Positions 17,224-25,140 of a stretch of 64,000 bases of DNA are shown here, one piece after another. Below the pieces are notes generated by a model. That model did no database searches. It saw nothing but the letters and a program-made list of their open reading frames with translations, and was not told the DNA's origin. The stretch is from Mycobacterium sp. 852014-50255_SCH5639931 (GTDB taxonomy: Bacteria; Actinomycetota; Actinomycetes; Mycobacteriales; Mycobacteriaceae). The stretch's first letter is position 1. Each line of letters starts with the position of its first letter. A program made the position numbers and the translations under genes. The stretch covers positions 62,001-126,000 of the forward strand of contig NZ_LZSV01000026.1 in NCBI RefSeq assembly GCF_001665605.1. Reading direction: 5' to 3'.

Positions 17224-17931
17224 ATGCAGACCCGCCGCCGTCTATCGGCCGTCCTCGCATCCCTGACCCTCGCCACCGCCTTGATCGCCGGCTGCTCGTC
17301 CGGCTCAAAGCAGAGCGGCGCCCCGCTGCCCGACGCCACGACCCTGGTCAAGCAGTCGGCCGATGCCACCAAGAATGTGAAGAGCGTGCACCTCGTGCTG
17401 AGCATTCAGGGCAAGATCCAGGGGCTGCCCATCAAAACGCTGACCGGTGACCTCACCACGGCGCCGGCCACCGCCGCGTCGGGCAACGCCACGATCACCC
17501 TCGGCGGATCCGACATCGACGCCAACTTCGTGGTCGTCGACGGCAACCTGTACGCCACCCTGACGCCCAACAAATGGAGCGACTTCGGCAAGGCGTCCGA
17601 CATCTACGACGTTTCGGTGCTGCTGAACCCGGACACCGGGCTGGCCAACGCGTTGGTGAACTTCACCAACGCCAAGGCCGAGGGCCGCGACACCATCAAC
17701 GGTCAGAGCACGATTCGCGTCAGCGGGAACGTCTCGGCGGATGCGGTGAACAAGATCATGCCGCAGTTCAACGCGACACAGCCGGTGCCGAGCACGGTGT
17801 GGATCCAGGAGACCGGCGACCACCAGCTGGTCCAGGCCAACATGCAGAAGAGTTCCGGCAACTCCATCCAGGTGACACTGTCCAACTGGGGCGAGCAGGT
17901 TCAGGTCACCAAGCCCCCGGTGAGTTCATGA
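17224..17931 (+). CDS. lprG: Lipoprotein LprG
   Basis: A 235-residue lipoprotein orthologous to Mtb Rv1411c. LprG carries triacylated lipids (triacylglycerol, lipoarabinomannan precursors) in a hydrophobic pocket across the cell envelope. The signal peptide ends in the lipobox LIAGC, with the acylated cysteine at residue 24. The mature domain begins after a short Ser/Gly linker and has the family's DATTLVKQSADATKNVKSVH helix. Its stop overlaps the start of the P55 transporter as ATGA, matching the two-gene lipid export operon known in Mtb. Confidence 0.96.
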   Translation: MQTRRRLSAVLASLTLATALIAGCSSGSKQSGAPLPDATTLVKQSADATKNVKSVHLVLSIQGKIQGLPIKTLTGDLTTAPATAASGNATITLGGSDIDANFVVVDGNLYATLTPNKWSDFGKASDIYDVSVLLNPDTGLANALVNFTNAKAEGRDTINGQSTIRVSGNVSADAVNKIMPQFNATQPVPSTVWIQETGDHQLVQANMQKSSGNSIQVTLSNWGEQVQVTKPPVSS

Positions 17932-19484
17932 GTTCGCAGACCGGCCGCCGCGTCGCGATCAGCGCCGGCAGTCTGGCGGTCCTGCTGGGCGCCCTGGACG
18001 CCTACGTCGTCGTGACGATCATGCGCGACATCATGAGCGACGTTCACATCCCGATCAACCAGCTGCAGCGCATCACCTGGATCATCACGATGTACCTGCT
18101 GGGCTACATCGCCGCCATGCCGCTGCTGGGGCGGGCCTCCGACCGGTTCGGCCGCAAGCTGGTGCTGCAAGTCAGCCTGACCCTGTTCATGGTGGGGTCG
18201 GTGGTGACGGCGCTGGCCGGGCACTGGGGCGATTTCCACCTGCTGATCGCCGGCCGCACCATCCAGGGTGTGGCCAGCGGCGCGCTGCTGCCGGTCACGC
18301 TCGCCCTGGGCGCCGACCTGTGGGCACAGCGCAACCGCGCCGGCGTGCTGGGCGGTATTGGCGCCGCGCAGGAGCTCGGCAGCGTGCTGGGCCCGCTGTA
18401 CGGAATTTTCATCGTGTACTTGTTCCACGACTGGCGCTACGTGTTCTGGATCAACGTCCCGCTGACCCTGATCGCGATGGCGATGATCCAGTTCAGCCTG
18501 CCGTCGCACGAAAAGGTCGAGAACCCTGAGAAGGTCGACCTGGTCGGCGGTGTGCTGCTCGCGGTCGCCCTGGGCCTTGCGGTCATCGGCCTGTACAACC
18601 CGCAACCCGACGGCAAACAGATCCTGCCGAGCTACGGGCTGCCGCTGGTCATCGGGGCGGTCATCGTCGCGGTGCTGTTCCTGCTCTGGGAACGGTTCTC
18701 GCGCACTCGGCTGATCGAGCCGGCGGGGGTGCACTTCCGCCCGTTCCTGGCCGCGCTGGGCGCGTCGCTGGCCGCGGGCGCGGCGCTGATGGTGACGCTG
18801 GTCGACGTGGAGCTGTTCGGCCAGGGCGTGCTGCAGATGGACCAGACGCAAGCTGCCGGGTTGCTGCTGTGGTTTTTGATCGCGCTGCCGATCGGCGCCG
18901 TGCTGGGCGGCTGGATCGCCACCCGGGTCGGCGACCGGGTGATGACCTTCATCGGGCTGATGATCGCGGCCTACGGCTACTGGCTGATTCACTACTGGCG
19001 CCAAGACGTGCTGAGCCAGAAGCACGACATCTTCGGGGTGTTCAGCGTCCCCGTGCTGCACGCCGACCTGCTGGTAGCCGGTGTGGGCCTCGGCCTGGTG
19101 ATCGGGCCGCTGACCTCGGCCGCCCTCCGGGTCGTGCCCTCGGCCCAGCACGGCATCGCCTCGGCGGCGGTGGTGGTGGCCCGGATGACGGGCATGCTCA
19201 TCGGTGTGGCCGCGCTGAGCGCGTGGGGCCTCTACCGGTTCAACCAGATCGTCGCCGGGTTGACGGCCGCCATACCTCCCAACGCCTCCCTGCTGGAGCG
19301 GATCGCCGCGCAAGGCACGATGTACCTCAAGGCGTTCGCGATGATGTACGGCGACATCTTCAGCGCCACCGTGGTCATCTGCATCGTGGGTGCGCTGCTG
19401 GGCCTGTTGATCGGTGGCCGCAAGGAACACGCCGAGGAACCGGAAGTGCCCGAGCCGCAGACGATCTCATTGGGCGAGCGCTAG
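17928..19484 (+). CDS. MFS lipid/drug exporter P55
   Basis: A 518-residue major facilitator superfamily transporter of the 14-helix type (Mtb Rv1410c, P55). With LprG it exports triacylglycerol and supports surface lipid display and intrinsic drug tolerance. MFS motif A is seen as GRASDRFGRK near residues 66-75 and motif C in the fifth helix region (GAAQELGSVLGPLYG). An acidic residue in helix 1 (ALDAYVVV) is typical of proton antiporters. Translation is coupled to lprG by an ATGA overlap. It is convergent with ribD, with only six bases between stops. Confidence 0.95.
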   Translation: MSSQTGRRVAISAGSLAVLLGALDAYVVVTIMRDIMSDVHIPINQLQRITWIITMYLLGYIAAMPLLGRASDRFGRKLVLQVSLTLFMVGSVVTALAGHWGDFHLLIAGRTIQGVASGALLPVTLALGADLWAQRNRAGVLGGIGAAQELGSVLGPLYGIFIVYLFHDWRYVFWINVPLTLIAMAMIQFSLPSHEKVENPEKVDLVGGVLLAVALGLAVIGLYNPQPDGKQILPSYGLPLVIGAVIVAVLFLLWERFSRTRLIEPAGVHFRPFLAALGASLAAGAALMVTLVDVELFGQGVLQMDQTQAAGLLLWFLIALPIGAVLGGWIATRVGDRVMTFIGLMIAAYGYWLIHYWRQDVLSQKHDIFGVFSVPVLHADLLVAGVGLGLVIGPLTSAALRVVPSAQHGIASAAVVVARMTGMLIGVAALSAWGLYRFNQIVAGLTAAIPPNASLLERIAAQGTMYLKAFAMMYGDIFSATVVICIVGALLGLLIGGRKEHAEEPEVPEPQTISLGER

Positions 19485-19490
19485 GCGCTC

Positions 19491-20513
19491 CTACTCGCCG
19501 CGCGGCACCAGGCTGAGCAGCAGATCCGGCCCCACGCGGTCGACTCCGTCGAATTGCCAGCGCAACGCCCGCGCGATGGTAGGCACCCCGACGTCGTTGA
19601 CCGCCGAGACCGGGCCGCCGAGCAGCATCGGCGCGACGTAAACCAGGATGCGGTTGACCGCCCCGGCCCGCAGGAACGCGCCGGCGAGGGTGGGGCCGCC
19701 CTCCAGCAGGACGTCGGTGCGGTCCGAAAGCGCCTTGATCACCTCCATGGGATCGTGCGTGCGAATCACCATGGTCCGCGAATCGTCGTTGAGAACCTTT
19801 GCCTCCGGCGGCATCTCGCGCATGCCCACCACCACGCGCAGCGGTTGCCGGTTGGCCAGCGATCCGTCGGGCAGCCGCGCGGTCAGCGCCGGATCGTCGG
19901 CCAGCACGGTGCCGGTGCCCACCACGATCGCGTCCGCGGCCGCGCGGCGGCGATGCAGGTCCAACCGGGAGGCCTCGCTGGAGATCCACTGACTGGTGCC
20001 ATCGGCGGCCGCGCTGCGGCCATCGACGCTGCTGGCGTACTTCCAGGTCAGGTGCGGCAGCCCGGTCCGCTGCTTGTGCAACCACTCCCGCAGCGGTCCG
20101 CCGGCCACTTCGTCGGCCAGCACCCCGGACGTCACCCGCACGCCCGCTTCGGCTAGCCGGGCCGCGCCGCCGGCGGCGATCGGGTTCGGGTCGGCGACGC
20201 CGTAAACCACCGCCCCCACCTTGGCTTCCAGCAGGGCGTTCACGCAGGGTGGGGTCTTGCCGTGGTGGTTGCAAGGCTCCAGGGTGACCACCGCGGTCCC
20301 GCCGGCCGCCAGCTCGCCGGCCCGCCGCAGCGCCAACACCTCGGCGTGGTCGCCCCCGGCGGGTTCGGTGCCGCCGACTCCGACCACCACGCCGTCGGCG
20401 TCCAGGATGACGGCGCCCACCGGCGGATTCGGATATGTGGCGCCCTTGACGTGGTTGGACTGCTCGATCGCCAGGCGCATGGCCGCGTCGAGGCCGCCGG
20501 CGGGTTGATTCAT
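19491..20513 (-). CDS. ribD: Bifunctional riboflavin deaminase/reductase
   Basis: A 340-residue enzyme (Mtb Rv1409, ribG) for the second and third steps of riboflavin synthesis. The N-terminal cytidine-deaminase-like domain has the zinc motif with His56, Glu58 (HAEVLAL) and cysteines 81 and 90 (EPCNHHGKTPPC). The C-terminal reductase domain (about residues 150-340) has the NADPH-site pattern LLEGGPTLAGAF. The ATG at 20513 overlaps the rpe stop as ATGA; the frame upstream is the antisense-free continuation inside rpe and is not used. Confidence 0.95.
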   Translation of the reverse strand: MNQPAGGLDAAMRLAIEQSNHVKGATYPNPPVGAVILDADGVVVGVGGTEPAGGDHAEVLALRRAGELAAGGTAVVTLEPCNHHGKTPPCVNALLEAKVGAVVYGVADPNPIAAGGAARLAEAGVRVTSGVLADEVAGGPLREWLHKQRTGLPHLTWKYASSVDGRSAAADGTSQWISSEASRLDLHRRRAAADAIVVGTGTVLADDPALTARLPDGSLANRQPLRVVVGMREMPPEAKVLNDDSRTMVIRTHDPMEVIKALSDRTDVLLEGGPTLAGAFLRAGAVNRILVYVAPMLLGGPVSAVNDVGVPTIARALRWQFDGVDRVGPDLLLSLVPRGE

Positions 20514-21199
20514 CGGCGCAGGTGCGGCGACGCGGCGGCGGCCTGCCTCCGCAGCGCCGCGATGGCGGCCTGCGGGTCCTCCGCGCCGTAGACGGCCGAC
20601 CCGGCGACGAAGCAGTCGACGCCGGCCTCGGCGGCCTGCTCGATGGTGTCGTCGTTGATGCCGCCGTCGATCTCGACCAGGATCGTCAGCTCCCCCGCGT
20701 CGATCAGCTTGCGCGCGGTGCGGACCTTGCTCAGCACCTCGGGGATGAAGCTCTGGCCGCCGAAGCCGGGCTCGACCGACATGATGAGCAGGGTGTCGAA
20801 CTGCGGCAGGATTTCCAGGTACGGCTCCAGCGGGGTTCCCGGCTTCACGCTGATGCCCGCCTTGGCGCCCGCGGCGCGGATGTCGCGCGCCACCGCGACC
20901 GGGTGGTCGGTGGCCTCGGCGTGGAAGGTGACGTTGTAGGCGCCCGCCTCGGCGTAACCGGGCGCCCATCGGTCGGGGTCCTCGATCATCAGATGGCAGT
21001 CCATCGGGATGGCCGTGGCGGTCAGCAGGCTCTCGACCACCGGGAGGCCGATGGTCAGGTTGGGCACGAAGTGGTTGTCCATCACGTCGACGTGCAGCCA
21101 GTCGGCGCCCACCACCGCGGCCGCTTCGTCGGCCAGCCGCGAGAAATCGGCGGACAGAATGGACGGCGCGATCAGGGGCCTACCGGTGTTACCAGGCAT
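20510..21199 (-). CDS. rpe: Ribulose-phosphate 3-epimerase
   Basis: A 229-residue TIM-barrel epimerase (Mtb Rv1408) interconverting ribulose-5-phosphate and xylulose-5-phosphate, and so linked to the ribulose-5-phosphate used by RibBA. The signature segments IAPSILSADF, WLHVDVMDNHFVPN, MSVEPGFGGQ and EIDGGIND are present with the metal-binding His and Asp residues. The ATG at 21199 aligns with the family start. It is coupled to ribD downstream and follows rsmB by 32 bases. Confidence 0.96.
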   Translation of the reverse strand: MPGNTGRPLIAPSILSADFSRLADEAAAVVGADWLHVDVMDNHFVPNLTIGLPVVESLLTATAIPMDCHLMIEDPDRWAPGYAEAGAYNVTFHAEATDHPVAVARDIRAAGAKAGISVKPGTPLEPYLEILPQFDTLLIMSVEPGFGGQSFIPEVLSKVRTARKLIDAGELTILVEIDGGINDDTIEQAAEAGVDCFVAGSAVYGAEDPQAAIAALRRQAAAASPHLRR

Positions 21200-21231
21200 G
21201 TGCGCCACACTACTGAGCCGCGCCGGAGGGT

Positions 21232-22617
21232 TCACGCTTCGCGGCGCAGCGCGGCGGCAAACATGGCGTCGGTGCCCTGCCGATGCGGCCACAGCTGGAC
21301 ATGCGGCCCATCCCCCAGCCCGGTGACGGGCTCGAACAGCGGCCGGGTGTCCAACGCGCACACCGGGTGCCGGCGCAGCGCGTCGGCGACCACCCCGACG
21401 GTTTCGGCGAGGTGGGGCGAACAGGTCGCGTAGAGCACCACACCGCCGGGCCGGGTGAGCGCGATCGCGGCGCCCAGCAGCTCGCGTTGCAGCTTCGTGA
21501 GCATCGGCACGTCGGCCGGCTGCCGCCGCCACCGCGCCTCGGGCCGGCGCCGCAACGCGCCCAGCCCGGTGCACGGCGCGTCCACGAGCACCCGGTCGAA
21601 GGTCGGCTCCAGTTCGGTCTGCCGCCCATCGACCCGCAGCACGTCGACCGGGAGCCCTCGGGTGTTCTCGGCCACCAGGTCGGCGCGGCGCGGGTTCGGC
21701 TCCACCGCAGTGACGCGGGCCCCGGAACCGGCGCCCAGGGCGGCCAGCAGCGCGGTCTTGCCGCCCGGTCCGGCGCACAAATCGAGCCACCGCCCGGTGT
21801 CGTCCTCGACCGGCGCCAGCGTCAGCGCCCGCGCCACCAGCTGGCTGCCCTCGTCCTGGACCAGCGCGGCGCCGTCGCGCACCGGCGCCATCCGCCCGGG
21901 GTCGCCGCCCGGCAGGTACACCGCATAGGGCGAATACCGGCCGACCGTGCCACCCACGGCGTCGGCCAGTTCCGCGGCCGTCAGTACCCCGGGGCGGGCC
22001 GCCAGGTGCACCTGAGGCCGTTCGTCGTCGCTGGCCAGCACCGCGTCGAGTTCACCGGCGTCCACTCCCAGCGCGTCGGCGAAGGCCTGCGCGATCCAGC
22101 GCGGGTGCGCATGCACGAAGGCGGCATGCCCGACCGGGTCTCGCGACGGGTCGGGCGCCAGTTCCTCGACCCAGGACTTCTCGTCGCGCGCGGAGATTGC
22201 ACGCAGCACGCCGTTGACGAAACCCGCTCGGGCCGAATCGAATTCGATGCCGGCCTGCTCGACCGTGGTGGACACGGCGGCGTACTTGTCGACCCGGGTG
22301 CGCAGCAACTGGTACGTGCCGAGTCGTAGCAGGTCGAGCAGTATCGGGTCGATGGTGTCCGGCGAGCGGCCGGCGGCGGCGCCGATGACCGCGTCGAGCA
22401 GGCCCCGGCTCCGGCAGGTGCCGTAGGTCAGTTCGGTGGCGAACGCGGCGTCGCGGCCGCTGATCCCGCGCTCGCGGAGCAGCGCGGGCAGCGCCAGGTT
22501 CGCGTATGCGTCGCGCTCGCTGACCGCCCGCAGCACCTCGAACGCGGCGGCACGCGCGGGGTCGAGCGGCCGGCGCCGCTTGCCGCGCCCGCGATCCGGC
22601 GGTCGGGGCCGGCTCAC
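21232..22617 (-). CDS. rsmB: 16S rRNA (cytosine-C5) methyltransferase RsmB/Fmu
   Basis: A 461-residue protein (Mtb Rv1407, fmu). The N-terminal third is a NusB-like RNA-binding domain (RPLDPARAAAFEVLRAV) and the C-terminal domain is a Rossmann methyltransferase with LDLCAGPGGKT, DAPCTGLGALRR and YATCSPH, which supply the AdoMet site and the two catalytic cysteines. The GTG at 22617 overlaps the fmt stop as GTGA and starts immediately before the conserved region. It is likely co-transcribed with fmt, rpe and ribD. Confidence 0.94.
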   Translation of the reverse strand: MSRPRPPDRGRGKRRRPLDPARAAAFEVLRAVSERDAYANLALPALLRERGISGRDAAFATELTYGTCRSRGLLDAVIGAAAGRSPDTIDPILLDLLRLGTYQLLRTRVDKYAAVSTTVEQAGIEFDSARAGFVNGVLRAISARDEKSWVEELAPDPSRDPVGHAAFVHAHPRWIAQAFADALGVDAGELDAVLASDDERPQVHLAARPGVLTAAELADAVGGTVGRYSPYAVYLPGGDPGRMAPVRDGAALVQDEGSQLVARALTLAPVEDDTGRWLDLCAGPGGKTALLAALGAGSGARVTAVEPNPRRADLVAENTRGLPVDVLRVDGRQTELEPTFDRVLVDAPCTGLGALRRRPEARWRRQPADVPMLTKLQRELLGAAIALTRPGGVVLYATCSPHLAETVGVVADALRRHPVCALDTRPLFEPVTGLGDGPHVQLWPHRQGTDAMFAAALRREA

Positions 22618-23552
22618 GTCGCCCGCACAGCGGAGTCGAGTCGGGCGCCGCGCGCCCAGTCGACGGCATCCATGAGTTTCTTTCCGGGCGGCTGTATCTG
22701 GCCCAGCCGCACGGCTTGCGAACCGGTGCCGATCCACACGCTTTTACGGTCGACGTGAATAGCGCCGGGCGCCAATGATTCTGGGCCGCCCGCGTCGACG
22801 TGCACCGGACCGAGCTTGACGCGGAGGTCGCCGACCAGCGTCCAGGCGCCCGGGCTGGGTGTCACCGAACGGATCCGGCGCTCCACGACTAGCGCCGGCA
22901 GGTCCCAGCGCACCCGGGCCTGCTCGACGGTGATCTTCGGGGCGATGCTGACGCCGTCGGCGGGTTGCGGCCGTGGCGTCAACGTCTGATCGGCGATGCC
23001 GTCCAGCGTGGTCGACAGCAGCGCCGCACCCGAAACGGCCAGCCGCTCAAGCAGTTCACCCGCGGTGTCGGTGGGCCGGATCGTCTCGGTGACGACACCG
23101 TAGACGGGGCCGGAGTCCAGGCTGGGCTCGATCTGGAAGGTGGTCGCCCCGGTGATGGTGTCCCCGGCCGCGATCGCCGCTTGCACCGGGGCCGCCCCGC
23201 GCCAGGCCGGCAGCAGCGAAAAGTGCAGGTTGATCCACCCGCGCGGGGGCACCGCGAGCAGGCCGTCGCGCAGCAACGCGCCGTAGGCCACCACCGCGCA
23301 ACAGTCCGGTGCCAACTCCGACAGCTCGGCGACGAACTCTGGCGCGTTCGGCCGCGCCGGTCGCAGCAGTGGGATGCCACGGTCGAGCGCCTCGCGGGCC
23401 ACCGGCGAGGGCTGCGGCTTGCCGTGCCGGCCGACTGCCGCGTCGGGCCGGGTCAGCACGGCGATCACCTCGTGACGCGGCGAGTCGATGAGGCGGCGCA
23501 GCGCGGGCAGCGCGGGTTCGGGGGTGCCGGCGAAGACTAGGCGCACCGGCAC
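22614..23552 (-). CDS. fmt: Methionyl-tRNA formyltransferase
   Basis: A 312-residue enzyme (Mtb Rv1406) that formylates initiator methionyl-tRNA with 10-formyl-tetrahydrofolate. The N-terminus VRLVFAGTPEPALPAL and the catalytic segment WINLHFSLLPAWRGAAP near residue 107 are diagnostic. The GTG at 23552 is used here; a second GTG two codons later (23546) gives the N-terminus of the Mtb protein and is equally possible. It heads the fmt-rsmB-rpe-ribD unit. Confidence 0.96.
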   Translation of the reverse strand: MPVRLVFAGTPEPALPALRRLIDSPRHEVIAVLTRPDAAVGRHGKPQPSPVAREALDRGIPLLRPARPNAPEFVAELSELAPDCCAVVAYGALLRDGLLAVPPRGWINLHFSLLPAWRGAAPVQAAIAAGDTITGATTFQIEPSLDSGPVYGVVTETIRPTDTAGELLERLAVSGAALLSTTLDGIADQTLTPRPQPADGVSIAPKITVEQARVRWDLPALVVERRIRSVTPSPGAWTLVGDLRVKLGPVHVDAGGPESLAPGAIHVDRKSVWIGTGSQAVRLGQIQPPGKKLMDAVDWARGARLDSAVRAT

Positions 23553-23627
23553 AGTCTAGAAAGCCAGGACGGCCGTCCCGCCCAAAGTTGCGCATGTATA
23601 TTGTTTCTAATCCATACTGTTGATATA

Positions 23628-23650
23628 GGTCACTATCTATCTCGGTGACC
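23628..23650. promoter_or_regulatory. Inverted repeat in an AT-rich stretch, candidate MarR operator
   Basis: GGTCAC at 23628-23633 and GTGACC at 23645-23650 form a perfect 6-bp inverted repeat, 66 bases before the methyltransferase start. The DNA just upstream (23595-23640) is unusually AT-rich for this genome. In Mtb the MarR protein Rv1404 represses this methyltransferase gene, so an operator is expected here; the assignment is inference. Confidence 0.4.
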
Positions 23651-23715
23651 GCACTGCCGTGCTAGGGACAACGAGGTCGAGTGGGCAGCCCTTTCCTTAC
23701 CTTCAAGGAGGCCTG

Positions 23716-24528
23716 ATGACTCTCGACACCACGATCAGCGACGCCGCTCCCCATCGCGCGGTATGGGCGCTCGGCGACTACGCCCTGATGGCGGAGGAAG
23801 TGATGGCCCCGCTGGGTCCGGTCCTGGTCAAAGCCACCGGCATCGGGCCGGGCATGCGGGTGCTCGACGTCGCGGCCGGCTCGGGCAACATCTCGCTTCC
23901 GGCCGCCGCGACGGGCGCCGCCGTGGTTTCCAGTGACCTGACCCCCGAGCTGTTGCAGCGGTCGCAGGCCCGCGCCGCGGCCCAGGGCCTGACGATCGAC
24001 TACCGGGAGGCCAACGCGCACGCGCTGCCGTTCGGCGACGGCGAGTTCGACGTCGTCATCTCCGCGATCGGCGTGCAGTTCGCGCCAAACCAGCAGCGGG
24101 CCGCCGACGAACTGGTCCGGGTCTGCCGGCCGGGCGGGACGATCGGCGTGATCAGCTGGACGCCGGACGGGTTCTTCGGCCGCATGCTTGCCACCATTCG
24201 GCCGTACCGGCCCAGCCTGTCGCAGGCCGTGCCGCCGGCCGCGCTGTGGGGGCGTGCGGGCTACGTCACCGGATTGCTCGGCGAGCGCGTCGGCCCGATG
24301 AACGCGGTGCGGGGAATGCTGGAAGTGAACCGGTTCGACGGCGCCGACGCCGTGCACGCGTACTTCAAGAACCACTACGGTCCGACGATCGAGGCCTACG
24401 CGAACATCGGCCACAACCGGGTGCTGGCCGCCGAGCTGGACGCCCAACTCGTCGAGCTCGCGCAGCACTACCTCGCCAACGGCACCATGGCCTGGGAGTA
24501 TCTGCTGGTCACCGCCGAGAAGCGCTAG
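23716..24528 (+). CDS. Class I SAM-dependent methyltransferase (Rv1405c-like)
   Basis: A 270-residue methyltransferase orthologous to Mtb Rv1405c, an acid-induced gene of the PhoPR/Rv1404 circuit. The AdoMet motif I VLDVAAGSGNISLPA lies near residue 53 and the motif II/III region DLTPELLQRSQARA follows. The start has an ideal AAGGAGG eight bases upstream. The substrate is unknown. It is convergent with the MarR gene, the two stop codons sharing the four bases CTAG. Mtb has a second paralogue (Rv1403c) on the other side of the MarR gene that is absent here. Confidence 0.92.
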   Translation: MTLDTTISDAAPHRAVWALGDYALMAEEVMAPLGPVLVKATGIGPGMRVLDVAAGSGNISLPAAATGAAVVSSDLTPELLQRSQARAAAQGLTIDYREANAHALPFGDGEFDVVISAIGVQFAPNQQRAADELVRVCRPGGTIGVISWTPDGFFGRMLATIRPYRPSLSQAVPPAALWGRAGYVTGLLGERVGPMNAVRGMLEVNRFDGADAVHAYFKNHYGPTIEAYANIGHNRVLAAELDAQLVELAQHYLANGTMAWEYLLVTAEKR

Positions 24529-25013
24529 AGATCGAGCTCGGCATCCAGGTGCACGTCCGGCTCGCCGCCGGCGGCGGTGAACGCGGTCAGGGCCCGCACC
24601 AGGCCGTGGCGTTCCGGCGGCGGCATCTTCTCCACGATGACGGCGATTTCGTTGCGCCGGTACGCGGTGACCTGACGAACGACCTCCCGCCCCCGCTTGG
24701 TCAGCGCGGCCAACAGCTCGCGACGGGACGTCGGGTGCGGTAGGCGATCGATCAGCCCTGCCGCGACCAGTCGGTCGACCATCCGCCCGGTTGCGGATGG
24801 CTGCACCCCGAGCAGACCGGCCAGGGTGGCCAAGTTGACCGGGCCCCGATTGGACAGGATCACCAGCGTCCGGAATTGCGGGATCGTGATCGTCTCGTCC
24901 ACCTGACCGATCGAGCGCGCCGAAATGGCAACCAGCAAGCGGGAAGCCGTCAGCAAAGCGTCAGTGATGACGTCCAGCGACTCGTCCGCCGTCGTCGCGT
25001 TGTCCGCTGCCAT
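24525..25013 (-). CDS. MarR-family transcriptional regulator (Rv1404-like)
   Basis: A 162-residue winged-helix regulator. The recognition region lies at about residues 60-105 (LATLAGLLGVQPSATGRMVD followed by a wing with PTSRRELLAALTKRG). In Mtb, Rv1404 represses the flanking methyltransferase genes and is acid-induced. The start has GGAGAAGGGG just upstream, and a TACACT -10 hexamer lies further up inside a GGAAG-N9-CTTCC inverted repeat, which fits autoregulation. Its stop overlaps that of the methyltransferase. Confidence 0.92.
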   Translation of the reverse strand: MAADNATTADESLDVITDALLTASRLLVAISARSIGQVDETITIPQFRTLVILSNRGPVNLATLAGLLGVQPSATGRMVDRLVAAGLIDRLPHPTSRRELLAALTKRGREVVRQVTAYRRNEIAVIVEKMPPPERHGLVRALTAFTAAGGEPDVHLDAELDL

Positions 25014-25070
25014 GTCGCCCCTTCTCCGGGCCGTCTCCGGCTATCGGCGGCTAAAGATCAGGAAGTGTAA

Positions 25071-25089
25071 CAACCTTCCAATGTCGTAG
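25071..25089 (-). promoter_or_regulatory. MarR gene promoter with overlapping inverted repeat
   Basis: GGAAG (25071-25075) and CTTCC (25085-25089) flank nine bases. On the minus strand the -10 hexamer TACACT (25074-25079) falls inside this repeat, so a bound dimer would block RNA polymerase. Autorepression by the adjacent MarR protein is the simplest reading. Confidence 0.4.
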
Positions 25090-25140
25090 TCAGGCATTAT
25101 TTCCGACGCATACTATCCCCTCGGGCAGGATTTGGCGAGG

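Noticed and set aside
17901..19430. 509-codon open frame antisense to the P55 transporter
   Set aside because: It is a His/Gln/Arg-rich shadow of a hydrophobic protein; no start signal or motif.
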